NCBI RefSeq assembly: GCF_008973755.1 | Contig: NZ_WBOM01000001.1 | Coordinates: forward strand, 248,001 to 312,000 | From: Nitrincola alkalilacustris | Lineage (GTDB): Bacteria; Pseudomonadota; Gammaproteobacteria; Pseudomonadales; Balneatricaceae | DNA: 64,000 nucleotides | Direction: 5' to 3' | Shown here: positions 1 to 7,077 of the stretch, piece after piece | Position numbering within the stretch: the first letter of the stretch is position 1 | How the letters are laid out: every line of letters begins with the position of its first letter | Made by a program: the position numbers and the translations under genes | The notes under the pieces: model-generated | Seen by the model: the letters and a program-made list of their open reading frames with translations, nothing else | Database searches by the model: none | What the model was told of the DNA's origin: nothing

Positions 1-434
1 TTATTTTTAATGTCGTGCTGAATTTTTTTGAGAGAGTGCCGGCGAGTGCCGATGGGGGTAAGAGGCTGGCGGTTCAGTTGCTCAAAATATTGGATACCCT
101 TCTCATCGCTGTTACCTTTCAAATTATTGCGGTCGGGCTATATCGCTTGTTTATCAGCGGGTCGAGCTCTTCTGGGTCAGGTCTTCTCTCGGCTCTTAAA
201 ATCAATGACTTTCATGATCTAAAAATCACCTTGATTCAGGTTGCCATGGTAATCATGGTGGTGCTTTTTCTTGAACAAGCTGTTGAAATTGGTGCTACGC
301 TTGAAACCCTGTATTTTGGTGCCTCAATATCACTGGTTATTCTCACTGGTGTATATGCGGCTAAAAGCATGGGGCATCGCTCAGACTCTGCAAAGTTACC
401 CATTACCGAAAACATCGAAAAAACCGATCTATAA
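1..434 (+). CDS. UPF0114 (YqhA-like) inner membrane protein, 5' end cut by window
   Basis: The reading frame is open to the left edge, so the true start is probably outside; the first in-frame start codon is a GTG at 15. The visible 139 residues carry hydrophobic segments near residues 24-48, 74-95 and 98-118 (counted from that GTG). The run DTLLIAVTFQIIAVGLYRLF and the segment after KINDFHDLK match the pattern of the UPF0114/YqhA family, whose members are normally 160-200 residues and start with one more membrane segment, missing here. Function of the family is not established. The family call is from remembered consensus, not a search. Confidence 0.7.
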   Translation, partial: IFNVVLNFFERVPASADGGKRLAVQLLKILDTLLIAVTFQIIAVGLYRLFISGSSSSGSGLLSALKINDFHDLKITLIQVAMVIMVVLFLEQAVEIGATLETLYFGASISLVILTGVYAAKSMGHRSDSAKLPITENIEKTDL

Positions 435-463
435 ATATCAACTATCCTGTTTTTTCGATAAGA

Positions 464-502
464 CTCCAGTGCTATAAATGAACTGTCAACCAAGCACTGG
501 AG
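464..502 (+). promoter_or_regulatory. Inverted repeat around an extended -10 promoter
   Basis: CTCCAGTGCT (464-473) and AGCACTGGAG (493-502) are perfect 10-base complements. The left arm overlaps an extended -10 element (TG at 470-471, TATAAA 473-478) and the right arm overlaps the GGAGG ribosome binding site (499-503) of the gene at 510. It could be an operator over the promoter, or, if transcription starts further upstream, a hairpin hiding the ribosome binding site. Confidence 0.5.
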
Positions 503-509
503 GTGTCCC

Positions 510-827
510 ATGAAAACAATCAGACAAGTCTTGCTGGATGCACATAAAGCCGTGAATGAGCTGATTCTGAAGGAAGGTTACAGAATTTTGAAAGCTGAGT
601 TCAGCTTCAATCATTCAATAGTGGTTTGGATAGAGGAGCCTTTGCGTGCTGATCTACCCACTGAGCGCTGCTTTTTGAAAGTGGTTGAGAATAATCAGCC
701 GGTACCCCTGGCATTCGAATACGTGAGCTCAGCTTTTAATCCTTTCGATTCTAAAGCCGTTCATCTATTCAGAGTGCCGGAAAGGGTGGTTCGTGAAGAG
801 CCAGTCTGTCTCTCTGCAGTAGCTTAA
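510..827 (+). CDS. Small protein of unknown function (105 aa)
   Basis: I do not recognise this protein. It starts at ATG 510 behind a strong GGAGG six bases upstream. It has no signal peptide or membrane segment; the N-terminal 35 residues look helical (MKTIRQVLLDAHKAVNELIL) and the rest beta-rich with a short hydrophobic strand IVVWI. It lies 11 bases before the LysR gene at 839 on the same strand, so the two are probably one transcript, and the inverted repeat at 464-502 may be an autoregulatory site for that regulator. Confidence 0.6.
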   Translation: MKTIRQVLLDAHKAVNELILKEGYRILKAEFSFNHSIVVWIEEPLRADLPTERCFLKVVENNQPVPLAFEYVSSAFNPFDSKAVHLFRVPERVVREEPVCLSAVA

Positions 828-838
828 GGAAGAACTCT

Positions 839-1732
839 TTGGATAAAAAGATCAACTACAAGCATCTACATTATTTCAGGACCATTGCCAGGGAAGGCTC
901 GATTGCAGCTGCCAGTGAGATTCTGACGCTGGCGCCACAAACGTTAAGTGGGCAGCTGTCACAGCTGGAATCTGATTTTGGTCATTTACTCTTCAAACGC
1001 GAAGGGCGAAAACTTCAACTAACACCCTTTGGGCAGCAGGTGTTTGACTACACCGATTCCATGTTTTCCATTGCTGATGAGCTATCGCACTTTCTGAACA
1101 CCAGCCAGTTGATCGAACGCAATATTTTTCGTGTCGGTGTGTCCTCTTCCATACACAAGCTGATCGTGTACAACTTGATCCAACCCGCCTATGTCAAAAC
1201 GCCACAACTCCATTTGATCTGTAAAACCGGCGAAACAGAACGGCAACTCAATGAACTGCGTACCCACAAGCTTGATCTCTTGATTACCGACCGGCTTAAA
1301 GTGATCGATGATGTTACCTCATTCCAGATTAAAGAGCTGATCAGCTCAGGCATCAGCCTGTTTGCAGCGCCTGATATCGCCAGGAAGCTGAGAGATAAAG
1401 GGCTTCCGGATAGCCTGCAAGGTGCGGTGCTGTTAGCGAATGCGCGTAACGCCGTGTATTTTGAGCGACTGATCGCCTGGTTGGCCAAACGCAACATTCA
1501 TATGCGTATCGGTGCAGAGATTGATGACAGTGCTCTGATCAAGATTTTCGGGTCGCATGGCATGGGTGTGTTTGCAGCACCGACCATGATCGCCGATGAA
1601 GTGTGCCGCCAGTACCAGGTAGAGCTTTTATTGGAGATAGACAATGTACAGGACAAAATTTATGCCCTGTACAATGATATATCTAACGCTTCGCCCTGGA
1701 TTGAAGCGATTTGCAGTACCCATTTCGATTGA
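839..1732 (+). CDS. LysR-family transcriptional regulator, NhaR-like
   Basis: A 297-residue LysR regulator. Residues 5-65 form the winged helix-turn-helix (HLHYFRTIAREGSIAAASEI then LTLAPQTLSGQLSQLE) and the remainder a ligand-binding domain. The opening INYKHLHYF and APQTLSGQLSQLE resemble NhaR, the sodium-responsive activator, more than typical LysR proteins; no nhaA antiporter gene is nearby, so the target is unknown. The start is TTG at 839 behind AAGGAAGAAC; no better ATG lies at the N-terminus of the HTH. Probably co-transcribed with the small gene at 510. Confidence 0.88.
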   Translation: MDKKINYKHLHYFRTIAREGSIAAASEILTLAPQTLSGQLSQLESDFGHLLFKREGRKLQLTPFGQQVFDYTDSMFSIADELSHFLNTSQLIERNIFRVGVSSSIHKLIVYNLIQPAYVKTPQLHLICKTGETERQLNELRTHKLDLLITDRLKVIDDVTSFQIKELISSGISLFAAPDIARKLRDKGLPDSLQGAVLLANARNAVYFERLIAWLAKRNIHMRIGAEIDDSALIKIFGSHGMGVFAAPTMIADEVCRQYQVELLLEIDNVQDKIYALYNDISNASPWIEAICSTHFD

Positions 1733-1821
1733 GTCTGTTGAGCAGGCGCAGGTGGCTTATTCCTGGCCTGGTCGTCCGGCCTGCTAAGCGGCCAGCGAGA
1801 GCTGTCGTTGAGATCTGATAT

Positions 1822-1849
1822 TCAGGCATGCTCGAAGAGTCATGCCTGA
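1822..1849. terminator. Hairpin between convergent genes
   Basis: TCAGGCATG (1822-1830) and CATGCCTGA (1841-1849) are perfect 9-base complements with a 10-base loop, located between the LysR gene (+) and the DUF6746 gene (-), which converge here. No strong T-run follows on either strand, so this is a possible, not a classic, terminator. Confidence 0.45.
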
Positions 1850-1873
1850 CTTGTTATGGCAGGGTAGTGCGGA

Positions 1874-2245
1874 TCAGTGCGCGATCTTGCTCGCAACTTC
1901 CATGTAGGCGGCACCGTGTTCCTTGACGGCTTCCGGCTGGTAGGTCTCAGATGCAATATGCAGCTCTTCCAGTGTGTCCACCAGAGCCGTTACCTCTTCG
2001 TGAATCTTCTCCAGTGCATTCTCCAGGGTGTAGGTCAGCTGGTGAATGTCGGTCATCGCCTGGTCATCGATGTCACCGGCCAGAACGGCTGCCAGCTTCT
2101 GGTTGTACTCGCTGAAGTTTTTAACCGCTTCTTCCAGTGTGTTGGATGGCAGGGCTTCGAAATGATCGATACGGTTGTCGGCCAGCAGTGCGCCGGAAAC
2201 AAAAATTGAGGTTGCAGCCAGAGTGGAGATCAGGAGTTTTTTCAT
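1874..2245 (-). CDS. Periplasmic helical protein, DUF6746-like
   Basis: A 123-residue protein with a clear Sec signal peptide (MKKLLISTLAATSIFVSGALLA, cleavage after about residue 22). The mature part is all helical and acidic, with NTLEEAVKNFSEYNQKLAAVLA and IHQLTYTLENALEKIHEEVT as its most characteristic stretches; I match this from memory to the DUF6746 family of small proteobacterial periplasmic proteins of unknown role. It is a single-gene unit. A Fur-box-like sequence at 2267-2285 sits just upstream, suggesting but not proving iron control. Confidence 0.7.
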   Translation of the reverse strand: MKKLLISTLAATSIFVSGALLADNRIDHFEALPSNTLEEAVKNFSEYNQKLAAVLAGDIDDQAMTDIHQLTYTLENALEKIHEEVTALVDTLEELHIASETYQPEAVKEHGAAYMEVASKIAH

Positions 2246-2266
2246 GAGATATCCTTGTCAATTAAC

Positions 2267-2285
2267 TTAATGTAAATCATTAGCA
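2267..2285 (-). promoter_or_regulatory. Fur-box-like sequence
   Basis: CTTAATGTAAATCATTAGC matches the 19-base Fur consensus at 14 positions, including the AATG and AATCATTA cores. It lies 22 bases upstream of the start codon of the DUF6746 gene. By-eye match only; AT-rich promoters give such matches fairly often. Confidence 0.35.
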
Positions 2286-2508
2286 TCAGCATTCTATATT
2301 CTATCAGCCGATCATGACAAGGTGTTTGCATCAGGATATGCAATGGATTACCACAGGATGCTGATAGACAGATACCCATACAGCTTATATGCTAACTGTA
2401 TTGTCGTTTTGCTTGATCTGATTCATACGCCGGATGCCGTTCCATACCAGACAGGATGACTGAGCATCAGAATCATGCAGCTCATTCCGGTCAGTATGGA
2501 GGGTAGTT

Positions 2509-3273
2509 GTGTTTTTGAAAGCTCGGTTACTACTGCTCTGTCTGCTGATTTTTATATCCTGCTCTTCACAGGTGTTTGCCCGCGAACTCCGAGTGGGTCT
2601 GGGTGAGTTGGATTACCCCCCTTTCTACTTCAAGGAAAACGGCCAGTTCAAAGGTGCAGCGGTAGAGATTGCCGAACAGATTGCCGCTCAACTGGGTCAT
2701 CAGCTTGTCTATGTGCGCTATCCCTGGGCGCGGGTGCAGAATGCGCTTGAGTTCGGTGATCTGGATATGATGATTCTCTATTTCAGGACACCTGAGCGTG
2801 AGAGTAAAGTGGTATACACCGAGACCCCGCACCTCAATGAGTCCAGCCATCTGTTTGTGCGCAGTAACAGCAATATCGATCTGTTATCCAGCCTTGATGA
2901 TCTGGAAGACAGACTGTTTGGGCATGTGAGGGGGTATGCGCATGGCGAGCAGTACGATAACCATCAGCAACTGAAAAAACACCTTGTACCGGATGAGCGC
3001 CACCTGATTCGTACGCTGATCGTCGGGGGGATAGATGTGGCGGTGGGAAACAAGCCGGCCATCATGATGGTGGCTGAACTGGAAGGGCTGGAAGATGAGA
3101 TAGTCTTTCTGAATACGCCTATCGATATAGGCCCTAATTTCTTCGCCTTCTCCAGAGTACTGCCGGATGCCGAAGCATTGGCGCGTGACTACTCGGAGCA
3201 ACTCAGACAGTTCATGCCATCCGATGAATATCGTCAGATCCTGATGACGTATGGATTCGATCTGACGGAATAG
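2509..3273 (+). CDS. Periplasmic solute-binding protein, family 3 (amino-acid type)
   Basis: A 254-residue extracytoplasmic binding protein. Residues 1-24 are a Sec signal peptide ending in SSQVFA; the mature protein starts RELRVGLGELDYPPFYFKEN and continues with the family 3 pattern GAAVEIAEQIAAQLG. It starts at GTG 2509, five bases after GGAGGG. No permease or ATPase gene is adjacent, so it is an orphan binding protein; such orphans often serve as sensors or share another transporter. The ligand cannot be read from sequence; polar amino acids are the default for the family. Confidence 0.85.
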   Translation: MFLKARLLLLCLLIFISCSSQVFARELRVGLGELDYPPFYFKENGQFKGAAVEIAEQIAAQLGHQLVYVRYPWARVQNALEFGDLDMMILYFRTPERESKVVYTETPHLNESSHLFVRSNSNIDLLSSLDDLEDRLFGHVRGYAHGEQYDNHQQLKKHLVPDERHLIRTLIVGGIDVAVGNKPAIMMVAELEGLEDEIVFLNTPIDIGPNFFAFSRVLPDAEALARDYSEQLRQFMPSDEYRQILMTYGFDLTE

Positions 3274-3399
3274 TCGCTAATACGACAGTCCTGACGTTTT
3301 CAGAATTATTCCCGTCGCATTCAAGAGACCTCTTCAGCAGGTACAGGGCTATTCTGCGAGCATTGAAACTGATAATGCCCGTTACCCTGGAGAGTCATC

Positions 3400-4377
3400 A
3401 TGACACCTGCCGAACTGCACCAAGATGCCATCGTCATCGATGGTCTGATCATTGCGAAGTGGAACCGTGAACTGTTCGAAGATATGCGCAAAGGCGGCCT
3501 GACGGCGGCAAACTGCACCGTATCTGTCTGGGAGGGGTTCCAGGCGACTGTGAATAACATCGCCGCCAGCAAGAAGCTGATCCGCGATAACAGTGATCTG
3601 GTGATTCCAGTGCGCACCACTGCCGATATCCAGCGCGCCAAGGATGAAGGCAAGACCGGTATTCTGTTTGGTTTTCAGAACGCTCATGCGTTTGAGGATC
3701 AACTGGGCTATATCGAGGTGTTCAAGGAACTCGGCGTCGGTATCGTACAGATGTGCTACAACACCCAGAACCTGGTTGGCACCGGCTGCTACGAGCGTGA
3801 TGGTGGTCTGTCCGGTTTCGGGCGTGAAGTGGTCGCTGAGATGAACCGTGTCGGTATCATGTGTGACCTGTCCCATGTTGGCTCCAAAACCTCCGAAGAG
3901 GTGATTCTGGAATCGCAGAAACCTGTGTGCTACTCCCACTGCCTGCCATCCGGTCTGAAAGAGCATCCGCGTAACAAATCCGACGAAGAGCTGAAGTTCA
4001 TTGCTGATCATGGTGGTTTTGTCGGTGTGACCATGTTCGCGCCCTTCCTGAAGAAAGGGATCGACTCCACCATCGACGACTACGCCGAAGCGATCGAATA
4101 TGTGATGAATATTGTCGGTGAAGATGCGATCGGTATCGGTACGGACTTCACTCAGGGACATGGCCAGGATTTCTTCGAGTGGCTGACCCACGACAAGGGC
4201 TATGCACGTCGTCTGACCCGTTTCGGCAAGATCGTTAACCCACTGGGTATCCGTACCGTCGGTGAATTCCCCAACCTCACCGAAACCCTGCTCAAGCGAG
4301 GCATGAGTGAATCTCAGGTACGCAAGATCATGGGTGAGAACTGGGTCCGTGTTCTGAAAGATGTCTGGGGCGAGTGA
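3400..4377 (+). CDS. Dipeptidase-family (M19) protein of the dimethylglycine operon
   Basis: A 325-residue M19 (renal dipeptidase) fold protein, the homologue of the gene (PA5396) that opens the dgcAB cluster in Pseudomonas aeruginosa. The fold motifs are visible, CDLSHVG with His159, CYSH with His180, and GTDF with Asp249. However the usual zinc motif DGHND reads D14-G15-L16-I17-I18, and the bridging Glu of GVEGG is Gln93 in FGFQNAH. The alpha-zinc site is therefore absent, so a normal binuclear dipeptidase mechanism is unlikely; a single-metal or non-peptidase role is inferred. Starts at ATG 3400 behind GGAGAG and is the first gene of a six-gene operon running to 11118. Confidence 0.9.
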   Translation: MTPAELHQDAIVIDGLIIAKWNRELFEDMRKGGLTAANCTVSVWEGFQATVNNIAASKKLIRDNSDLVIPVRTTADIQRAKDEGKTGILFGFQNAHAFEDQLGYIEVFKELGVGIVQMCYNTQNLVGTGCYERDGGLSGFGREVVAEMNRVGIMCDLSHVGSKTSEEVILESQKPVCYSHCLPSGLKEHPRNKSDEELKFIADHGGFVGVTMFAPFLKKGIDSTIDDYAEAIEYVMNIVGEDAIGIGTDFTQGHGQDFFEWLTHDKGYARRLTRFGKIVNPLGIRTVGEFPNLTETLLKRGMSESQVRKIMGENWVRVLKDVWGE

Positions 4378-4445
4378 TCACTCCCGCTGGATAGTTACTG
4401 CTGAATAATACATTTAATAAAAAATGCTTTTTATAGGTGATCACC

Positions 4446-4979
4446 GTGGCAAAAATCGCTCCTGAACTTCCCATCGAAGTTGATTCCGAAACCGGCGTAT
4501 GGACATCTGACGCCCTGCCGATGCTGTATGTTCCCCGGCATTTCTTCATCAACAACCACCAGGCAATTGAAGAGGAGCTGGGCCCTGAGCGTTACGCGCA
4601 GATCCTGTACAAGGCAGGTTACAAGAGCGCCTGGCACTGGTGTGAAAAAGAGGCTGAGCTGCATGGCCTGTCGGGTGTTGACGTGTTTGAGCACTACATG
4701 AAGCGCCTGTCGCAGCGTGGCTGGGGCAAGTTCATCACCGAAGAGATCGATCTGGCCGCAGGGACCTGCAAGGTGCGTCTGGAGCACTCAGCGTTCGTGT
4801 ATCACTATGGCAAGGTGAACCGCAAAATTGAATATATGTTCACCGGCTGGTTTGCCGGTGCAATGGATCAGATCCTGGAAGCGCAGGGCAGTTCACTGCG
4901 CACCGTTGCGGAACAGACCCAGAGCGGCGCCGAAGAGGGCTGCGATGTCGGTTACTTCGTTACCCGTCCTCTGATCTGA
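4446..4979 (+). CDS. DUF5943 / 4-vinyl-reductase-like protein of the dgc operon
   Basis: A protein of about 177 residues starting at GTG 4446 (MAKIAPELPIEVDSETGVW), chosen over the in-frame GTG 4437 because AGGTGA at 4435-4440 gives a proper ribosome binding site spacing only for 4446. It corresponds to P. aeruginosa PA5397, conserved between the dipeptidase-like gene and dgcA. The protein resembles the small-molecule-binding V4R fold of hydrocarbon-binding proteins. Notable conserved block: YKAGYKSAWHWCEKEAE. No catalytic function is known; conserved synteny implies a role in dimethylglycine use, perhaps substrate or cofactor handling. Confidence 0.85.
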   Translation: MAKIAPELPIEVDSETGVWTSDALPMLYVPRHFFINNHQAIEEELGPERYAQILYKAGYKSAWHWCEKEAELHGLSGVDVFEHYMKRLSQRGWGKFITEEIDLAAGTCKVRLEHSAFVYHYGKVNRKIEYMFTGWFAGAMDQILEAQGSSLRTVAEQTQSGAEEGCDVGYFVTRPLI

Positions 4980-4994
4980 GAGTAGGAGTGAGTC

Positions 4995-7064
4995 ATGTCC
5001 CAGTTTGATGCCATTTTCCAGCCGATCCAGATCGGTAACCTGACGATCCGTAACCGCGTGGTCAGTACCGCACATGCCGAGGTGTATGCTACCGATGGTG
5101 GCATGACGACGGATCGCTACGTTAAATATTATGAAGAGAAAGCCAAGGGCGGGTGCGGTCTGTGCATCTGCGGTGGCTCCTCTGTTGTCTCCATCGACAG
5201 CCCTCAGGGCTGGTGGAGCTCGGTCAATCTTTCTACTGACCGGATCATCCCGCACTTCCAGAATCTGGCCGATGCCGTGCACAAGCATGGCGGCAAGATC
5301 ATGATTCAGATCACCCATATGGGTCGTCGTTCACGCTGGGATGGCTATGACTGGTCCACCCTGATGTCACCCTCCGGTATCCGCGAGCCGGTGCATCGCT
5401 CCACCTGCAAGACGATTGAGGAGGAGGAAATCTGGCGCGTTATCGGTGACTTCGCTCAAGCGGCACGTCGTGCCAAAGAGGGTGGTCTGGATGGTGTCGA
5501 GCTATCCGCAGTGCACCAGCACATGATCGACCAGTTCTGGAGTCCGCGAGTCAACAAGCGTACCGATGAGTGGGGTGGCAGTTTCGAGAACCGCATGCGC
5601 TTCGGTATGGAAGTATTGAAAGCGGTGCGTGCTGAAGTGGGGCGTGACTTTGCCGTGGGTATGCGTATCTGTGGCGATGAGTTCCATCCGGATGGTCTGA
5701 CACACGACGATATGAAGCAGATCGCAGCCTATTATGACGCCACCGGCCTGCTCGATTTCTTTGGCGTGATCGGCTCTGGCTGCGATACACATAACACGCT
5801 GGCTAACGTGATTCCGAACATGTCCTTCCCGCCGGAGCCTTTCCTGCATCTGGCTGCGGGCATCAAGGAAGTGGTCAAGATTCCTGTCATTCATGCTCAG
5901 AACATCAAGGATCCGAATCAGGCACAGCGTATCCTTGAAGGGGGCTATGTCGATCTGGTCGGTATGACGCGTGCGCATATCGCTGATCCGCACATTATTG
6001 CCAAGATCAAGATGGGTCAGATCGATCAGATCCGTCAGTGTGTGGGTGCCAACTACTGCATCGACCGCCAGTATCAGGGGTTGGATGTGCTCTGTATTCA
6101 GAACGCTGCAACTTCGCGTGAGCACATGGGTGTGCCGCATATCATTGAGAAAACCGAAGGGATCAAACGTAAGGTTGTTGTGGTTGGTGGTGGCCCAGCC
6201 GGTATGGAAGCGGCGCGTGTTGCTGCCGAGCGTGGTCATGATGTCACACTGTTTGAAGGCAAGGATCAGTTGGGTGGCCAGATTACCACGGCGTCCAAGG
6301 CTCCACAGCGCGATCAGATTGCCGGCATCACCCGCTGGTATCAGTTGGAATTGGCACGCCTGAAAGTGGATCTGCGTCTGGGTACCTATGCCGATGAGCC
6401 GACGATCAAGGATCTGCGTCCGGATATCGTGGTGCTGGCGGTCGGTGGCAAGCCGTTCGTTCAGCAGATGCCAGAGTGGGGTGCCGACGAAGGCTTGATA
6501 GTCAGCAGCTGGGATGTGCTGGATGGCAAGGTTGAGCCAGGCAAGAATGTACTGATCTACGACACCATCTGCGAATTCACCGGTATGTCGGTTGCGGATT
6601 ACCTGTCCGAGAAGGGCGCTAAGGTTGAGCTGGTAACTGATGATATCAAGCCAGGTGCGGCCGTGGGTGGCACTACCTTCCCGACCTACTATCGCAGCCT
6701 GTATGCCAAAGAGGTGATCCTGACCTCTGATCTGGCACTTCACAAAGTCTATCGCGAAGGTGATCAACTGGTGGCCGTGCTGGAAAACGAGTACACCGGT
6801 CAGATGGAGGAACGTGTTGTTGACCAGGTAGTGGTCGAGAACGGCGTGCGTCCGGATGAAGCGCTCTACTACGCGCTGAAGCATCAGTCACTGAACAAGG
6901 GGCAGATCGATCTAGAGTCGCTCTATGCGATCAAGCCTCAGCCGAGCCTGAGCGAGTCGACTGAGGGTGACAGCTTCCTGCTGTTCCGGATCGGTGACTG
7001 TACGGCTCCGCGAAATACTCATGCCGCGATCTATGATGCGCTGCGTTTGTGCAAGGATTTCTGA
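4995..7064 (+). CDS. dgcA: Dimethylglycine demethylase subunit DgcA
   Basis: A 689-residue flavoprotein of the old-yellow-enzyme / trimethylamine dehydrogenase family that removes a methyl group from dimethylglycine to give sarcosine. Residues 1-340 are the FMN-binding TIM barrel, followed by an iron-sulphur region with C349, C355 and C367, and a dinucleotide-binding domain starting near residue 393 (VVVVGGGPAGMEAARVAAER). The cluster motif reads CVGANYC where trimethylamine dehydrogenase has CxxCxxC, so the second expected Cys is A352. Start at ATG 4995 is supported by AGTAGGAGTG, 16 bases after the previous stop. Electrons are expected to pass to DgcB and the ETF pair downstream. Confidence 0.95.
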   Translation: MSQFDAIFQPIQIGNLTIRNRVVSTAHAEVYATDGGMTTDRYVKYYEEKAKGGCGLCICGGSSVVSIDSPQGWWSSVNLSTDRIIPHFQNLADAVHKHGGKIMIQITHMGRRSRWDGYDWSTLMSPSGIREPVHRSTCKTIEEEEIWRVIGDFAQAARRAKEGGLDGVELSAVHQHMIDQFWSPRVNKRTDEWGGSFENRMRFGMEVLKAVRAEVGRDFAVGMRICGDEFHPDGLTHDDMKQIAAYYDATGLLDFFGVIGSGCDTHNTLANVIPNMSFPPEPFLHLAAGIKEVVKIPVIHAQNIKDPNQAQRILEGGYVDLVGMTRAHIADPHIIAKIKMGQIDQIRQCVGANYCIDRQYQGLDVLCIQNAATSREHMGVPHIIEKTEGIKRKVVVVGGGPAGMEAARVAAERGHDVTLFEGKDQLGGQITTASKAPQRDQIAGITRWYQLELARLKVDLRLGTYADEPTIKDLRPDIVVLAVGGKPFVQQMPEWGADEGLIVSSWDVLDGKVEPGKNVLIYDTICEFTGMSVADYLSEKGAKVELVTDDIKPGAAVGGTTFPTYYRSLYAKEVILTSDLALHKVYREGDQLVAVLENEYTGQMEERVVDQVVVENGVRPDEALYYALKHQSLNKGQIDLESLYAIKPQPSLSESTEGDSFLLFRIGDCTAPRNTHAAIYDALRLCKDF

Positions 7065-7077
7065 TTAGAGTGTGCTT

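Noticed and set aside
5502-6884. 460-residue open frame antisense to dgcA
   Set aside because: It runs opposite to a gene with full family conservation, and its codons mirror the third-position bias of dgcA. No ribosome binding site or known motif.
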